A stretch of 64,000 nucleotides of DNA from Mesostigma viride (taxonomy: Eukaryota > Streptophyta > Mesostigmatophyceae > Mesostigmatales > Mesostigmataceae): the NCBI GenBank assembly GCA_009746045.1, contig RPFO01000022.1:1-64000 (forward strand), written 5' to 3'. Made by a program: the position numbers and the translations under genes. The notes under the pieces were generated by a model. That model saw only the letters and a list, made by a program, of their open reading frames with translations, was not told the DNA's origin and did not search any database. The first letter of the stretch is position 1. Every line of letters begins with the position of its first letter. Positions 46,601-59,050 of the stretch are shown one piece after another.

Positions 46601-46963
46601 TTCATTCTTAACAGTCGACATTTCCCGTTCAGTCTGAACACTTAGTAAATGTAGTAGGATGTTTGGAGAGAGATCCTTCCCGTAGTAACAAGTTAATCAG
46701 CCGTATATGCCCCACGGCATTTCTCGCGCATTTTGCTGAATTCAGTTTCTGTTCAGAACACATCAGACTCGATCTTACGAGGGTGTGACGGCGTTCAGGC
46801 CGGCGGTTACGGGACGTAACTCGCGGCTCCGCAGGATTTCAGGGATGGCCTTCGATCGTGGGGGTGCGATCAGGCCGTACGGTACGGCGCCCGCGGCGGT
46901 GTCAGGATGTTCGGGGTTCTCCCCTGCGCAACACGATCGTAGTTAAGTAGTTGACAAGAAAAA
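34661..46963 (+). repeat. Array A2 of the 733-bp unit, 16 copies plus partial
   Basis: Unit starts lie at 34,667, 35,400, 36,133 and so on. Thirteen consecutive intervals from 35,400 to 44,929 are exactly 733 bp and the copies look identical. The next units are 732 bp and 712 bp and are diverged, as is the first. Edge units have the loop variant GGGGCCCCTTCGGGGCCC where inner ones have TGC. The array ends inside a unit at GTTGACAAG. No gene supported. Confidence 0.97.
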
Positions 46964-46965
46964 AG

Positions 46966-47001
46966 TGGGGGAGGGGGGGCTATCGCCCCCCCTCCCCGAC
47001 T
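46966..47001. other. Strong inverted repeat (hairpin)
   Basis: GGGGGAGGGGGGGC, a four-base loop TATC, and GCCCCCCCTCCCC form a near-perfect stem of about 13 bp right at the point where array A2 stops. Confidence 0.8.
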
Positions 47002-48033
47002 TGAGAGGACGTGACTCGCCGCTAGCGGCCCAGAGGCCGATAGTCGACCTTCTGGGCGCCAACCGCACCGGCCCGCGCGACGCGCCAAGACCCTTCCACG
47101 GAGGACGCGCGAGCGGACGATTCCGACCGGGACGAACCGCCGCCGTGCGCCACGCGCAACGGACCCTTCCCCGTGAACACCGTGGAAGCTCTCCGAGCGT
47201 GAGATACTTGGAAATTTCGTCACGTTCGTATCGAAAATGAAATTTCTGACAAATTTGTCAGCTCGGACAGAACCACAATGAATTTCCAGGTAAATAGGTG
47301 TACGTTTATTCCAAACAACCACAATGAATTTCAGCATACCATTCGATACAACAATGATATTTCGGCGTCGGATACTTGGAAATTTCGTTACGTTCGTATC
47401 GCCGGCCAGTGAAATTCTGACAAATTTTATCCTGAACTATTTCGCATCATAACATGACTCCGTTGGGAGATCATCATGTAGCACTGGCTAACATATTCCC
47501 TTGCTGGATGGATGGAGGTAGGTGAAGAATTAAACCTTTTTGAATGACCTTATTTGTCTAATTGTAATTGCCTAGCACAGTCTACCTAGAGGAGGGCCCT
47601 GATTGGCACAATTGTGGCCATGTACGTAATTATGCTACATGTCGTACATGATCTCCCAACTAGTCATGTTATAATTTAATTTCATTTTAATGCTAGCATG
47701 TCTTGTTGCATGCCCTCAAAGCTAAAATTGTTTATCACATGCAGAGAGAGCCCGCACAATGAATTTCAGCGTACCATTCATTAATTAATTATACCATGCG
47801 ATATACTTTACAGATATTTCGCTGTCAAATGCTTCGAAATTTGGGTACTGCTTTTTGCAAGCCAGCCATAAGGACCAAACACTCCCATGCAAACTCCCAT
47901 TTTCATCATTAATTAATATTCATTGAGTGGCAATCCTTTCATTCCTTTGTTCACACATGCACCATCCGTCATTCCCATTATTAAATTGAAAAAATTAAAA
48001 CATAGCATGACTCCGTGGTGCCCACTATGACTT

Positions 48034-49365
48034 CATGGGGGGGGCTGGCATGCTTGCGTGGGTGTGGGGGGGCCTCGCATGCGTGCGTGGGTGTGGGGGG
48101 GGCTCGCATGCGTGCGTGGGTGTGGGGGGGGAGTGGCATGCATGCGTGGGTGTGGTGGGGGGCTGCCATGCATGCGTGGGGTTAGGGGGGGCTGGCACGC
48201 GTGTGTGGGTTCGTGGGGTGGCTGCCATGCGTGCGTGGGTGTGTGGGGTGGCTGGCATGCGTACGTGGGTGTGGGGGGTGGCTGGCATGCATAAGTGGGT
48301 TTGTGATGGGCTGGCATGCGTGCGTGGGTTGGTGGGGTGGCTGGCATGCATGCGTGCATGTGGGGGGTCGCTGGCATGCATGCGTGGGTTTGTGGGGTAG
48401 CTGGCATGCAGGCGTGGGTGTGGGAGGGGCTGGCATGCATGCGTGGGTGTGGGGGATGGCTGGCATGCATGCCTGCATGTGGGGTGGGGCTGGCATGCGT
48501 GCGTGGGTGTGTGGGGGGGCTCGCATGCGTGCGTGGGTGTGTGGGGGGGCTCGCATGCGTGCGTGGGTGTGGGGGGGAGTGGCATGCATGCGTGGGTGTG
48601 GTGGGGGGCTGCCATGCATGCGTGGGGTTAGGGGGGGCTGGCACGCGTGTGTGGGTTGGTGGGGTGGCTGCCATGCGTGCGTGGGTGTGTGGGGTGGCTG
48701 GCATGCGTACGTGGGTGTGGGGGGTGGCTGGCATGCATAAGTGGGTTTGTGATGGGCTGGCATGCGTGCGTGGGTTGGTGGGGTGGCTGGCATGCATGCG
48801 TGCATGTGGGGGGTCGCTGGCATGCATGCGTGGGTTTGTGGGGTAGCTGGCATGCGGGCGTGGGTGTGGGAGGGGCTGGCATGCATGCGTGGGTGTGGGG
48901 GGTGGCTGGCATGCATGCCTGCATGTGGGGTAGGGCTGGCATGCGTGCGTGGGTGTGGGGGGGGCTGCCATGCGTGTGTCGGGGGGCTGGCATGCGTGGG
49001 TGGTTGGCGGGGGGAGTGGCATGCATGCGTGGGTGTGGTGGGGAGCTGCCATGCATGCGTGGTTTTAAGGGGGGGCTGGCACGCGTGCGTGGGTTCGTGG
49101 GGTGGCTGCCATGCGTGCGTGGGGGTGGGGGGTGGCTGGCATGCGTAAGTGGCTGTGGGGGTTGCTGGAATGCATAAGTGGGTTGTGGGGTGGCTGGCAT
49201 GCGTGCGTGGGTGTGGGGGTGGCTGGCATGCGTGCGTGGATTGGTGGGGTGGCTGGCATGCATGCGGGCATGTGGGGGGTGGCTGGAATCCATGCGTGGG
49301 TTTGTGGGGTATAGCTAACATGTGTGCGTGGGTGTGGGAGGGGCTGGCATGCATGCGTTGGTTGA
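48034..49365 (-). repeat. Minisatellite M5, GCATGC-rich, reverse orientation
   Basis: About 45 copies of the same unit as M1-M4 but with the G-rich strand on the plus strand (GGCTGGCATGCATGCGTGGG). A stretch of about 615 bp is nearly duplicated within it (48,025-48,400 resembles 48,500-48,860), a higher-order step. Long open frames through it are artefacts of the period. Confidence 0.95.
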
Positions 49366-50931
49366 CATGCCATGGATGAAAAACGCCAAGAAGAGTATAT
49401 GGCCCCGCTGCCACCAAAAATCACCTGGTTGATCAACCAAGGGGATAGCCTGCACAGTGAGACACAAACACAGCAGACCCAGCAAAGCAAAATTCAGGTT
49501 GTAAGCGAGTGGAGATTACTTTTGACATGCTTGATGAAGAAATATATAACACACCTTCTATTGTCACACCTTCTATAAACAAATGGTTGATTGATCACCT
49601 TATACACCACGTAAACATGCTACCAGACGCGCTCTTCAGTCCAGTCAAAATCCACGTGCGAAGCAAGTCAGCTTACGCAGAAAGCACCATGAATGTCAGC
49701 CAGTACAGCAGTAAATGACGCCCCAAACCCGTGACCAGGCAAGCATCCAGAGGGGCTTTCACCGCCCAGTATATTCCAGAAAAAAGCATCACAGATCCTT
49801 GGGCAACGGACGTTCACACAGGACATGCGAAGGACCATGAAGATGGCGTCCTGCACGGCTAAGAAAATAAAACGCAGACCCTTGCTACGCTATGTCTTTG
49901 CTGCGACTAGGTGGATTCGGCGAAATGGAAAGAACGCAACCATGAAAATGCATCAGAAAGAGAGCAGGTACTACCCCGGTCATCGAAACAAACGCCTCAC
50001 CATCGGCATCGCCGGTTACGTCCCGTGGCAAAAAATCCAGCGTTCTTTCCAATATGATGTGGCGACAGCAGAAGCTCGTTGGCCACACCCCAAGCCTAAA
50101 ACCATGGCTGCGCATTCCCCATCCCAATTTTCTAGCCTACGTTGCCTGCCATCGCCAGCCAGCACAAGGAAAATTGCTCGCGCAGCACGTCACTTTGTTT
50201 TTCGCCCCGAGCATGCCGCACGCTTTGCCAATAATTCCCAGTTCCCACTGCCCAGCAAGACTTTTTTCCATGCGATTATACCATGCGATATACTTTAGAG
50301 ATATTTCGGTGGAAGATACTTGGAAATTTCGTTACGTTCGTATTTCCATTGAAAATGTGCCAACTTTCGGCCTGAACTATTTCACCCCACCCTGACTGAA
50401 CGCCTGTTAGGCTCTGAACCTTCCACCCGTCCTGAAAATTGGATCCATCCGTTCAGAAAATCGCATTCTATATTTTTCGAACTGAACATACCGTCGTTCC
50501 ACCGTTGTGAAATTTATCGACTCCTTATTTAAACTACTCGACCATTAAGTAGGCGTTCTTGTGCGCCAGCTCGTATCCTCTACTAAATTCTACAAAGGCC
50601 TGGGATGTTTGGGAGAGATTGGTTCGCGACTTTTTGTTTGACGATTAAAAAAGTCAACGCGCCGTACCGTCCTGAGGCCGCGCGGATTGGCGAGACGCCC
50701 CACCTGCCCGCGAAAGTCTGAACGTGTTCAGCATTTCAGCACCCGTTCAGGAAAACACGACACTCGATCTCCAAGGTTTGGGGATTTCTTTGTACTACGC
50801 CGATTGGCCATCTCGCAACGGTCCTGGACGTCTTCCGCTCCCGCGCTAGGGGGCGCGGGGGACGGCCCCACCTTCGGCCTACGGCCGCGGCCAAAGTTTT
50901 CGGGCGTCATAAATCGTAGTTACTAGTAGGG

Positions 50932-53395
50932 GACAAGTTGGGGGCCCCTTCGGGGCCCAGACTTTTTGGCGCCTGAGCGGGCGATTGGCGCGTACACCCG
51001 CGGGGTGCGTCCTCGGGAACGCCGGCGCCACGCGGGGTGCGCAGTGCGAAGGGGCAGTGGCCAAGGGCGCCGAGGCGGGGGGGGCCAGCGGGAGCCCAAA
51101 AATTTCGGCTTCGTACGGCCGTTTTTTAGGCGGAGCCTCCTGCTTTTCACAGTTTCGAGCCGTTTTTTTCCCACGCTCGCCGTCTGAACACGTTCAGGTC
51201 AGTAATCTCGCTAAAATTGGCACGGAAATGGCGTGGGAAGTAGGCCGAACCGAAAATTGAACCAAAAACCCGTTCAGAAAAGTGTTCGAACTCAATTTTC
51301 GTTCATTCTGAACACTCAAAATTTCCCGTTCAGTCTGAACCCTTAGTATTTGTAGTAGGATGTTTGGATAGAGATCCTTCCCGTAGTAACAAGTTAATCA
51401 GCCGTATATGCCCCACGGCATTTCTCGCGCATTTTGCTGAATTCAGTTTCTGTTCAGAACACATCAGACTCGATCTTACGAGGGTGTGACGGCGTTCAGG
51501 CCGGCGGTTACGGGACGTAACTCGCGGCTCCGCAGGATTTCAGGATGGCCTTCGATCGTGGGGGTGCGATCAGGCCGTACGGTACGGCGCCCGCGGCGGT
51601 GTCAGGATGTTCGGGTTCTCCCTTGCGCAACACGATCGTAGTTAAGTAGTTGACAAGTTGGGGGCCCCTTCGGGGCCCAGACTTTTTGGCGCCTGAGCGG
51701 GCGATTGGCGCGTACACCCGCGGGGTGCGTCCTCGGGAACGCCGGCGCCACGCGGGGCGCGCAGTGCGAAGGGGCAGTGGCCGAGGGCGCCGAGGCGGGG
51801 GGCCAGCGGGAGCCCGAAAATTTCGGTTTCGTACGGCCGTTTTTTAAGCGGAGCCCCCTGCTTTCCACAGTTTCGAGCCGTTTTTTTCCATGCTCCCCGT
51901 CTGAACACGTTCAGGTCAGTCATCTCGCAAAAATTGGCACTGAAATTGCGTGGGAAGTAGGCCGAACCGAAAATCTAACCCGCAAACCGTTCAAACTAGG
52001 GTTCGAACTAAATTTTCTGCACATTTCCGTTCATTCTGAACAGTCGACATTTCCCGTTCAGTCTGAACACTTAGTAAATGTAGTAGGATGTTTGGAGAGA
52101 GATCCTTCCCGTAGTAACAAGTTAATCAGCCGTATATGCCCCACGGCATTTCTCGCGCATTTTGCTGAATTCAGTTTCTGTTCAGAACACATCAGACTCG
52201 ATCTTACGAGGGTGTGACGGCGTTCAGGCCGGCGGTTACGGGACGTAACTCGCGGCTCCGCAGGATTTCAGGATGGCCTTCGATCGTGGGGGTGCGATCA
52301 GGCCGTACGGTACGGCGCCCGCGGCGGTGTCAGGATGTTCGGGTTCTCCCTTGCGCAACACGATCGTAGTTAAGTAGTTGACAAGTTGGGGGCCCCTGCG
52401 GGGCCCAGACTTTTTGGCGCCTGAGCGGGCGATTGGCGCGTACACCCGCGGGATGCGTCCTCGGGAACGCCGGCGCCACGCGGGGTGCGCAGTGCGAAGG
52501 GGCAGTGGCCGAGGGCGCCGAGGCGGGGGGCCAGCGGGAGCCCAAAAATTTCGGTTCCGTACGGCCGTTTTTGGGGCTGAGCCCCCTGCTTTTCACAGTT
52601 TCTAGCCGTTTTTTGCCACGCTCCCCGTCTGAACACGTTCAGTTGTGTCATCCCGCTAAAATTGGCACGAAAATTGCGTGGGAAGTAGGCCGAACCGAAA
52701 ATTTAACCGACAAACCGTTCAAAATAGGGTTCGAACTAAATTTTCCGCACACTTCTCGTTCAGTCTGAACAGTCGAAATTTCCCGTTCAGTCTGAACCCT
52801 TAGTATTTCTAGTATTTTGTTTGGAGAGAGATCCTTCGTGTATAAACTCTTCCTCCCAGCCGTATATGCCCCCGGCATTTCTTGCGCATTTTGCTGAATT
52901 CAGCTTCTGTTCAGAATAGGTAAGACTCGATCTTAGGAGGGTGTGACGGCGTTCAGACTAGCGGTTACGGGCCGTTACTCGCGGCTCCGCAGGATTTCAG
53001 GATTTGCCCTCGTTCGTGGGGGTGCGATCAGGCCGTACGGTACGGCGCCCGCGGCGATGTCAGGATGTTCGGGTTTCTCCCTTGCGCAACACGATCGTAG
53101 TTAAGTAGTTGACAAGTTGGGGGCCCCTTCGGGGCCCGGACTTTTTGGCGCCTGAGCGGGCGATTGGCGCGTACACCCGCGGGGTGCGTCCTCGGGAACG
53201 CCGGCGCCACGCGGGGCGCGCAGTGCGAAGGGGCAGTGGCCGAGGGCGCCGAGGCGGGGGGGCCAGCGGGAGCCATAAAATTTCGGCTTCGTACGGCCCG
53301 TCCGCAGGCGGAGCCCCCTGCTTTTCCCAGCTTCGAGCCGTTTCCTGGCACGCTCCCCGTCTGAACACGTTCAGGCAAGTCATCTCGCTAAAGGT
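50932..53395 (+). repeat. Array A3 of the 733-bp unit, 3 copies plus partials
   Basis: Unit starts at 51,085, 51,803, 52,531 and 53,263 (spacings 718, 728, 732). The units mix the diverged edge type (GTAGTAACAAGTTAATCAGCC) with one inner-type copy (52,531). The last partial unit is the AGCCATAAAATTTCGGC variant that leads into module B. Confidence 0.95.
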
Positions 53396-54656
53396 CCACC
53401 GGGACGAAATAATTACGTACATGCAAATTCCAGGCTATGGCGGTACAGAAAACTGATTGGTGTAGGAGCATCGATGCATGGATTCGTTCCAAATATTCTA
53501 GGCTTTTTTTATGAGTTATGGCTGGGACGAGTAGGTCATCCAGCGACATCTGGGTGTAGTTCGTGACATGTTTCCCTACCCTTTTGGTAATGCCCTTGGT
53601 GCCAGGCCAGGCTGGCCAAGCCGCTGGGGGCCTGCCAGACCAAAGTCCCTATATGAGTGTGCTTTGGTCCCTGTATGGACACTAAATTGTTTTAGGTTAG
53701 TTTGTGGACATTACCATGCAAGGTGCAACTGGCTCCTATTTTTAGGCGCGAGTTGGACACGATTTGAGGGCTAAAAGCTAAAGATGTTTGCTGAGACAGC
53801 TAGCCCGCAACACACGTAGCATAGTTGTCACACTTCATGTAGTGTTCAAGTTGGGGCATGTGCAGACAATGTTTGTTCCAACTCTGATTTATTATAATGA
53901 GTTGTCTTGAGCACTTCATAATGAGATTAGCACAGCTCATTTTAAGACACACCACCGCATCTTTATCAAACAATCCCATCCAATTCCCAACTTCACCATG
54001 GAATGGCCTTCAAATGTTAGCATGTGCACGATCGCTCATGCCCACTTCAAAATCACCTTAAGAAAGAAAGTTTTGTATTCGCTAACTTCTTTATAACCAC
54101 CACCAGTATGGGGCAACCACAGGCCCTCACTGTGACCACTGTGACCACGGCAAGGGCACGCCATCACATGCAGCCATAAATGTATCTAACGAAGCAAGGC
54201 CAGCTGGTATCCAGGCGGCATGTTGCCACCACACACGTCTCGGTTACGGCGCGGTCACCCATCTTCATGTCCCTGCAAATATGCACCCCATAACAACGTG
54301 TGACAACCCACAAGACCCCACGGTGCCCTTTTGCGGGATCGCAGGGCATGGCAGGGCATGTGCGTGTGTACCACCCCTACCTGCCTGCCCAACGCCCCAC
54401 TCCCCATGCCCCAAGTTTCATGGCTCGTGCCCTAGGTCCCCTGCCCCGTCCCACCTGCCCACTGTGCCCTTGCTTGTGACTTGCCTCTGACCACATCACG
54501 TGGCTGAGGGCCTGCCCCATGCCCCAGTCCCCACGACCTGTGACTCATAGCTTCAGAAAGGCTCCCCCTGCCCCCTGCCGCCTGGACCCTGCCCTCCTCC
54601 CTGTGGTGCCCCCGCTGGCTGGCTTGCCAATAATCACATCTCGTGCATGTGGCTGC

Positions 54657-54659
54657 CTT

Positions 54660-54743
<84 letters not shown>

Positions 54744-54745
54744 CC
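54657..54745 (+). repeat. (GGCT)n microsatellite in B2, first tract
   Basis: About 22 uninterrupted tetranucleotide copies between TTGCCAATAATCACATC and CTGACCCATGCCACATACC. Confidence 0.97.
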
Positions 54746-55073
54746 TGACCCATGCCACATACCCCACGCCCCAAGCCTCGTGCCCCATGTCCCCAAGTTT
54801 CATGGCTCGTGCCCCAGGTCCCCTGCCCCGTCCCACCTGCCCACTGTGCCCTTGCTTGTGACTTGCCTCTGACCACATCACGTGCAGGTGGCTGAGGGCC
54901 TGCCCCATGCCCCAGTCCCCACGACCTGTGACTCATAGCTTCAGAAAGGCTCCCCCTGCCCCCTGCCGCCTGGCCCCTGCCTCCCGCCCCCTCCCCCCTT
55001 CCCCCTGTCCCCATGCCCTCCTCCCTGTGGTGCCCCCGCTGGCTGGCTTGCCAATAATCACATCTCGTGCATG

Positions 55074-55270
<197 letters not shown>

Positions 55271-56737
55271 GCCTGACCCATGCCACATACCCCACACCCC
55301 AAGCCTCGTGCCCCATGTCCCCTGCCAGCCTGCCTGCCTACACATGCAAAGGAAACAAACATGGCCCCGCTGGCACAATGCAAAGCACACCTGGTTGATC
55401 AGGTAGCGGGCACGCCTGCACAATGAGACATCAAAATTACACAGCCAGCAAAGCAAAATTCAGTGTGCAAGCCAATGGGGCCTACGTTTGACAGCAAGTA
55501 TGATGAATCCATGTAGAAAAATATGGCACAACACACGGTTGCCCACCTGCACGTACAGCCCAGTAAAAATTCACGTGCAGCAAACTGTCTACCCATGCGT
55601 GAATTTGGCTTCAGCCCAGTAAAAATCTGCACAACACAAATATTGCACAGCCATTAGAGCAAGTCTAACTTTGGATATGCTGGATGGAAGCAATATAGCA
55701 CAGCATGACACACCCCTAGTTGCTCACCTTCACCCATATAGCCCAGTGAAAACCCACGTGCAAAGCAAGGCAGCTTATCACACGCAAAACCACCATCAAC
55801 GTCAGGAAGCACAGCAGTCAACGACTCCCAAAATCGGTGCATGAGAAATCATCCATGAGCAATCATGGGCTTTCCCTGCCCAGCCTGTTCCAGAAGAAAG
55901 CAACACGGAGAACGTGGCAATGACATTCCCAAGGAGAATGAAGAGGACGCACCCCACGGATACGACAATGGAAGACAGACTCTTGGTCCGGTATGTGCAC
56001 GCTGCGATCAAGAAAATTCGTCTGGAAAAAAGGAAATTGCATAAGATTACGGTAAACGTAAATCGCATTAGATAAAAGCAGATACATTGACCACATCTTT
56101 GACACAAATCGCCATCGCCAGCGTTCGTTCCGTGCCAAGCAATCCAGCGCTCAATCGCAACTGTCTATGGTGACACCAGACATTCGTTTGCCCCATCCCA
56201 CGTCTTCCATGAACAGCAAAACTGATTTTACAAGGCGTGAAATACGTAAAACTGAGGAATGACGACAATGAAACAAAGCAATCTGATGACGACGTTCAAT
56301 TTCCAGGTCGCTGGCTATTATACAGCAAATGCCATAGCGACACGGACCTCTCCCACGCAGGTAGCACGGGGTTGACGCCCCGCCAGCTCAGAAAGTTTCG
56401 TACGTACTCTTCCAATACAAACTTTTGATGTATAAAAGCCATGAATTCGCATTCCCCATCCCAATTTCACATGCTACGTCGCCCGCCATCGCCAGCCAGC
56501 AACAACTATGGTTGCTTCCGCAGCACGTCGCTTTGTTTCATTAAAATTTTTGCCCCGACCATGCCGCTTTTATTATTCACGTTCACTTTACCCATTGCCA
56601 CTGCCCAGCCTGGTGCGTTCGACGCGACGCTCGCCCCGCCCTGCATGCGAACTAAAATTTGGTGCGGTTCGACCGGTCCAACTTTCCCCGTTCAGCCTGA
56701 ACACTTCAAGTCCGTATTTTTGTAAGGGTAATCGGCG

Positions 56738-59050
56738 GGGGGGCCAGAGGGAGCCCAAAAATTTCGGTTGCGTACGGCCGTTTGGCGGGCTGAGCCCCCT
56801 GCTTTTCACAGTTCAACGCTCCCCGTCTGAACACGTTCAGTTCAGTCATCTCGCAAAAATTGGCACGGAAATTGCGTGGGAAGTAGGCCGAACCGAAATT
56901 TTAACCGAAAAACAGTTCAGGCTAGGGTTCGAACTAAATTTTCTGCACATTTCCCGTTCAGTCTGAACACTCAAAATTTCCCGTTCAGACTGAACCCTTA
57001 GTAAATCGACTACGATGTTTGGATAGAGATCCTTCGTGCATAAACTAATTAATCAGCCGTATATGCCCCCCGGCATTTCTCGCGCATTTTGCTGAATTCA
57101 GTTTCCGTTCAGAACTGCTGACACTCGATCTTAGGAGGGTGTGACGGCGTTCAGACCGGCGGTTACGGGCCGTAACTCGCGGCTCCGCAGGATTTCAGGG
57201 ATGGCCCTCGGTCGTGGGGTTGCGATCAGGCCGTACGGTACGGCGCCCGCGGCGATGTCAGGATGTTCGGGTTTCTCCCTTGCGCAACACGATCGTAATA
57301 TAGTAGTTGACAAGTTGGGGGCCCCTTCGGGGCCCAGACTTTTTGGCGCCTGAGCGGGCGATTGGCGCGTACACCCGCGGGGTGCGTCCTCGGGAACGCC
57401 GGCGCCACGCGGGGCGCGCAGTGCGAAGGGGCAGTGGCCGAGGGCGCCGAGGCGGGGGGGCCAGCGGGAGCCCGAAAATTTCGGTTTCGTACGGCCGTTT
57501 TTTAAGCGGAGCCCCCTGCTTTCCACAGTTTCGAGCCGTTTTTTTTCCATGCTCCCCGTCTGAACACGTTCAGGTCAGTCATCTCGCAAAAATTGGCACT
57601 GAAATTGCGTGGGAAGTAGGCCGAACCGAATATTCAACCAAAAACGCGTTCAGAAATGTGTTCGAACTCAATATTCGTTCAGTCTGAACACTTGAAATTT
57701 GCCGTTCAGTCTGAACCCTTAGTATTTGTAGTAGGATGTTTGCTTCGGCAACAAACTCTTTGCCCTGCCGTATATGCCCCCCGGCATTTCTCGCGCATTT
57801 TGCTGAATTCGGCTTCCGTTCAGAACTGCTGACAGTCGATCTTAGGAGGGTGTGACGGCGTTCAGGCCGGCGGTTACGGGCCGTAACTCGCGGCTCCGCA
57901 GGATTTCAGGATTTGCCCTCGGGCGTGGGGTGCGATCAGGCCGTACGGTACGGCGCCCGCGGCGATGTCAGGATGTTCGGGGTTCTCCCTTGCGCAACAC
58001 GATCGTAGTTAAGTAGTTGACAAGTTGGGGGCCCCTGCGGGGCCCAGACTTTTTGGCGCCTGAGCGGGCGATTGGCGCGTACACCCGCGGGATGCGTCCT
58101 CGGGAACGCCGGCGCCACGCGGGGTGCGCAGTGCGAAGGGGCAGTGGCCGAGGGCGCCGAGGCGGGGGGGCCAGCGGGAGCCCAAAAATTTCGGTTCCGT
58201 ACGGCCGTTTTTGGGGCTGAGCCCCCTGCTTTTCACAGTTTCTAGCCGTTTTTTGCCACGCTCCCCGTCTGAACACGTTCAGTTGTGTCATCCCGCTAAA
58301 ATTGGCACGAAAATTGCGTGGGAAGTAGGCCGAACCGAAAATTTAACCGACAAACCGTTCAAAATAGGGTTCGAACTAAATTTTCCGCACACTTCTCGTT
58401 CAGTCTGAACAGTCGAAATTTCCCGTTCAGTCTGAACCCTTAGTATTTCTAGTATTTTGTTTGGAGAGAGATCCTTCGTGTATAAACTCTTCCTCCCAGC
58501 CGTATATGCCCCCCGGCATTTCTTGCGCATTTTGCTGAATTCAGCTTCTGTTCAGAATAGGTAAGACTCGATCTTAGGAGGGTGTGACGGCGTTCAGACT
58601 AGCGGTTACGGGCCGTTACTCGCGGCTCCGCAGGATTTCAGGATTTGCCCTCGTTCGTGGGGGTGCGATCAGGCCGTACGGTACGGCGCCCGCGGCGATG
58701 TCAGGATGTTCGGGTTTCTCCCTTGCGCAACACGATCGTAGTTAAGTAGTTGACAAGTTGGGGGCCCCTTCGGGGCCCGGACTTTTTGGCGCCTGAGCGG
58801 GCGATTGGCGCGTACACCCGCGGGGTGCGTCCTCGGGAACGCCGGCGCCACGCGGGGCGCGCAGCGCGAAGGGGCAGTGGCCGAGGGCGCCGAGGCGGGG
58901 GGGCCAGCGGGAGCCATAAAATTTCGGCTTCGTACGGCCCGTCCGCAGGCGGAGCCCCCTGCTTTTCCCAGCGTCGAGCCGTTTCCTGGCACGCTCCCCG
59001 TCTTAACACGTTCAGGCAAGTCATCTCGCTAAAGGTCCACTGCGGGGACG
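56738..59050 (+). repeat. Array A4 of the 733-bp unit, 3 copies plus partial
   Basis: Unit starts at 56,744, 57,461, 58,171 and 58,904 (717, 710, 733). The first two units are diverged, the third is inner-type, and the final partial unit is the AGCCATAAAATTTCGGC exit variant. Confidence 0.95.

Larger units (their letters stand above)
46964..50931. repeat. Region C, diverged relative of module B
   Basis: Between arrays A2 and A3. It holds a GC-rich hairpin start, AT-rich sequence with four copies of a ~65-bp element (near 47,150, 47,340, 47,790 and 50,280), minisatellite M5, and from about 49,400 a stretch similar to the end of module B (ATGGCCCCGCTG, CACCTGGTTGATCA, CAGCAAAGCAAAATTCAG, and CATTCCCCATCCCAATTT at 50,117). 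Its last 500 bp (CTGAACGTGTTCAGC etc.) resemble a diverged A unit. No gene supported. Confidence 0.7.

Noticed and set aside
46958-50937. GACAAG at both ends of region C as a target-site duplication
   Set aside because: The right flank (ATCGTAGTTACTAGTAGGGGACAAG) is itself a diverged A unit, so the match reflects homology and not insertion.
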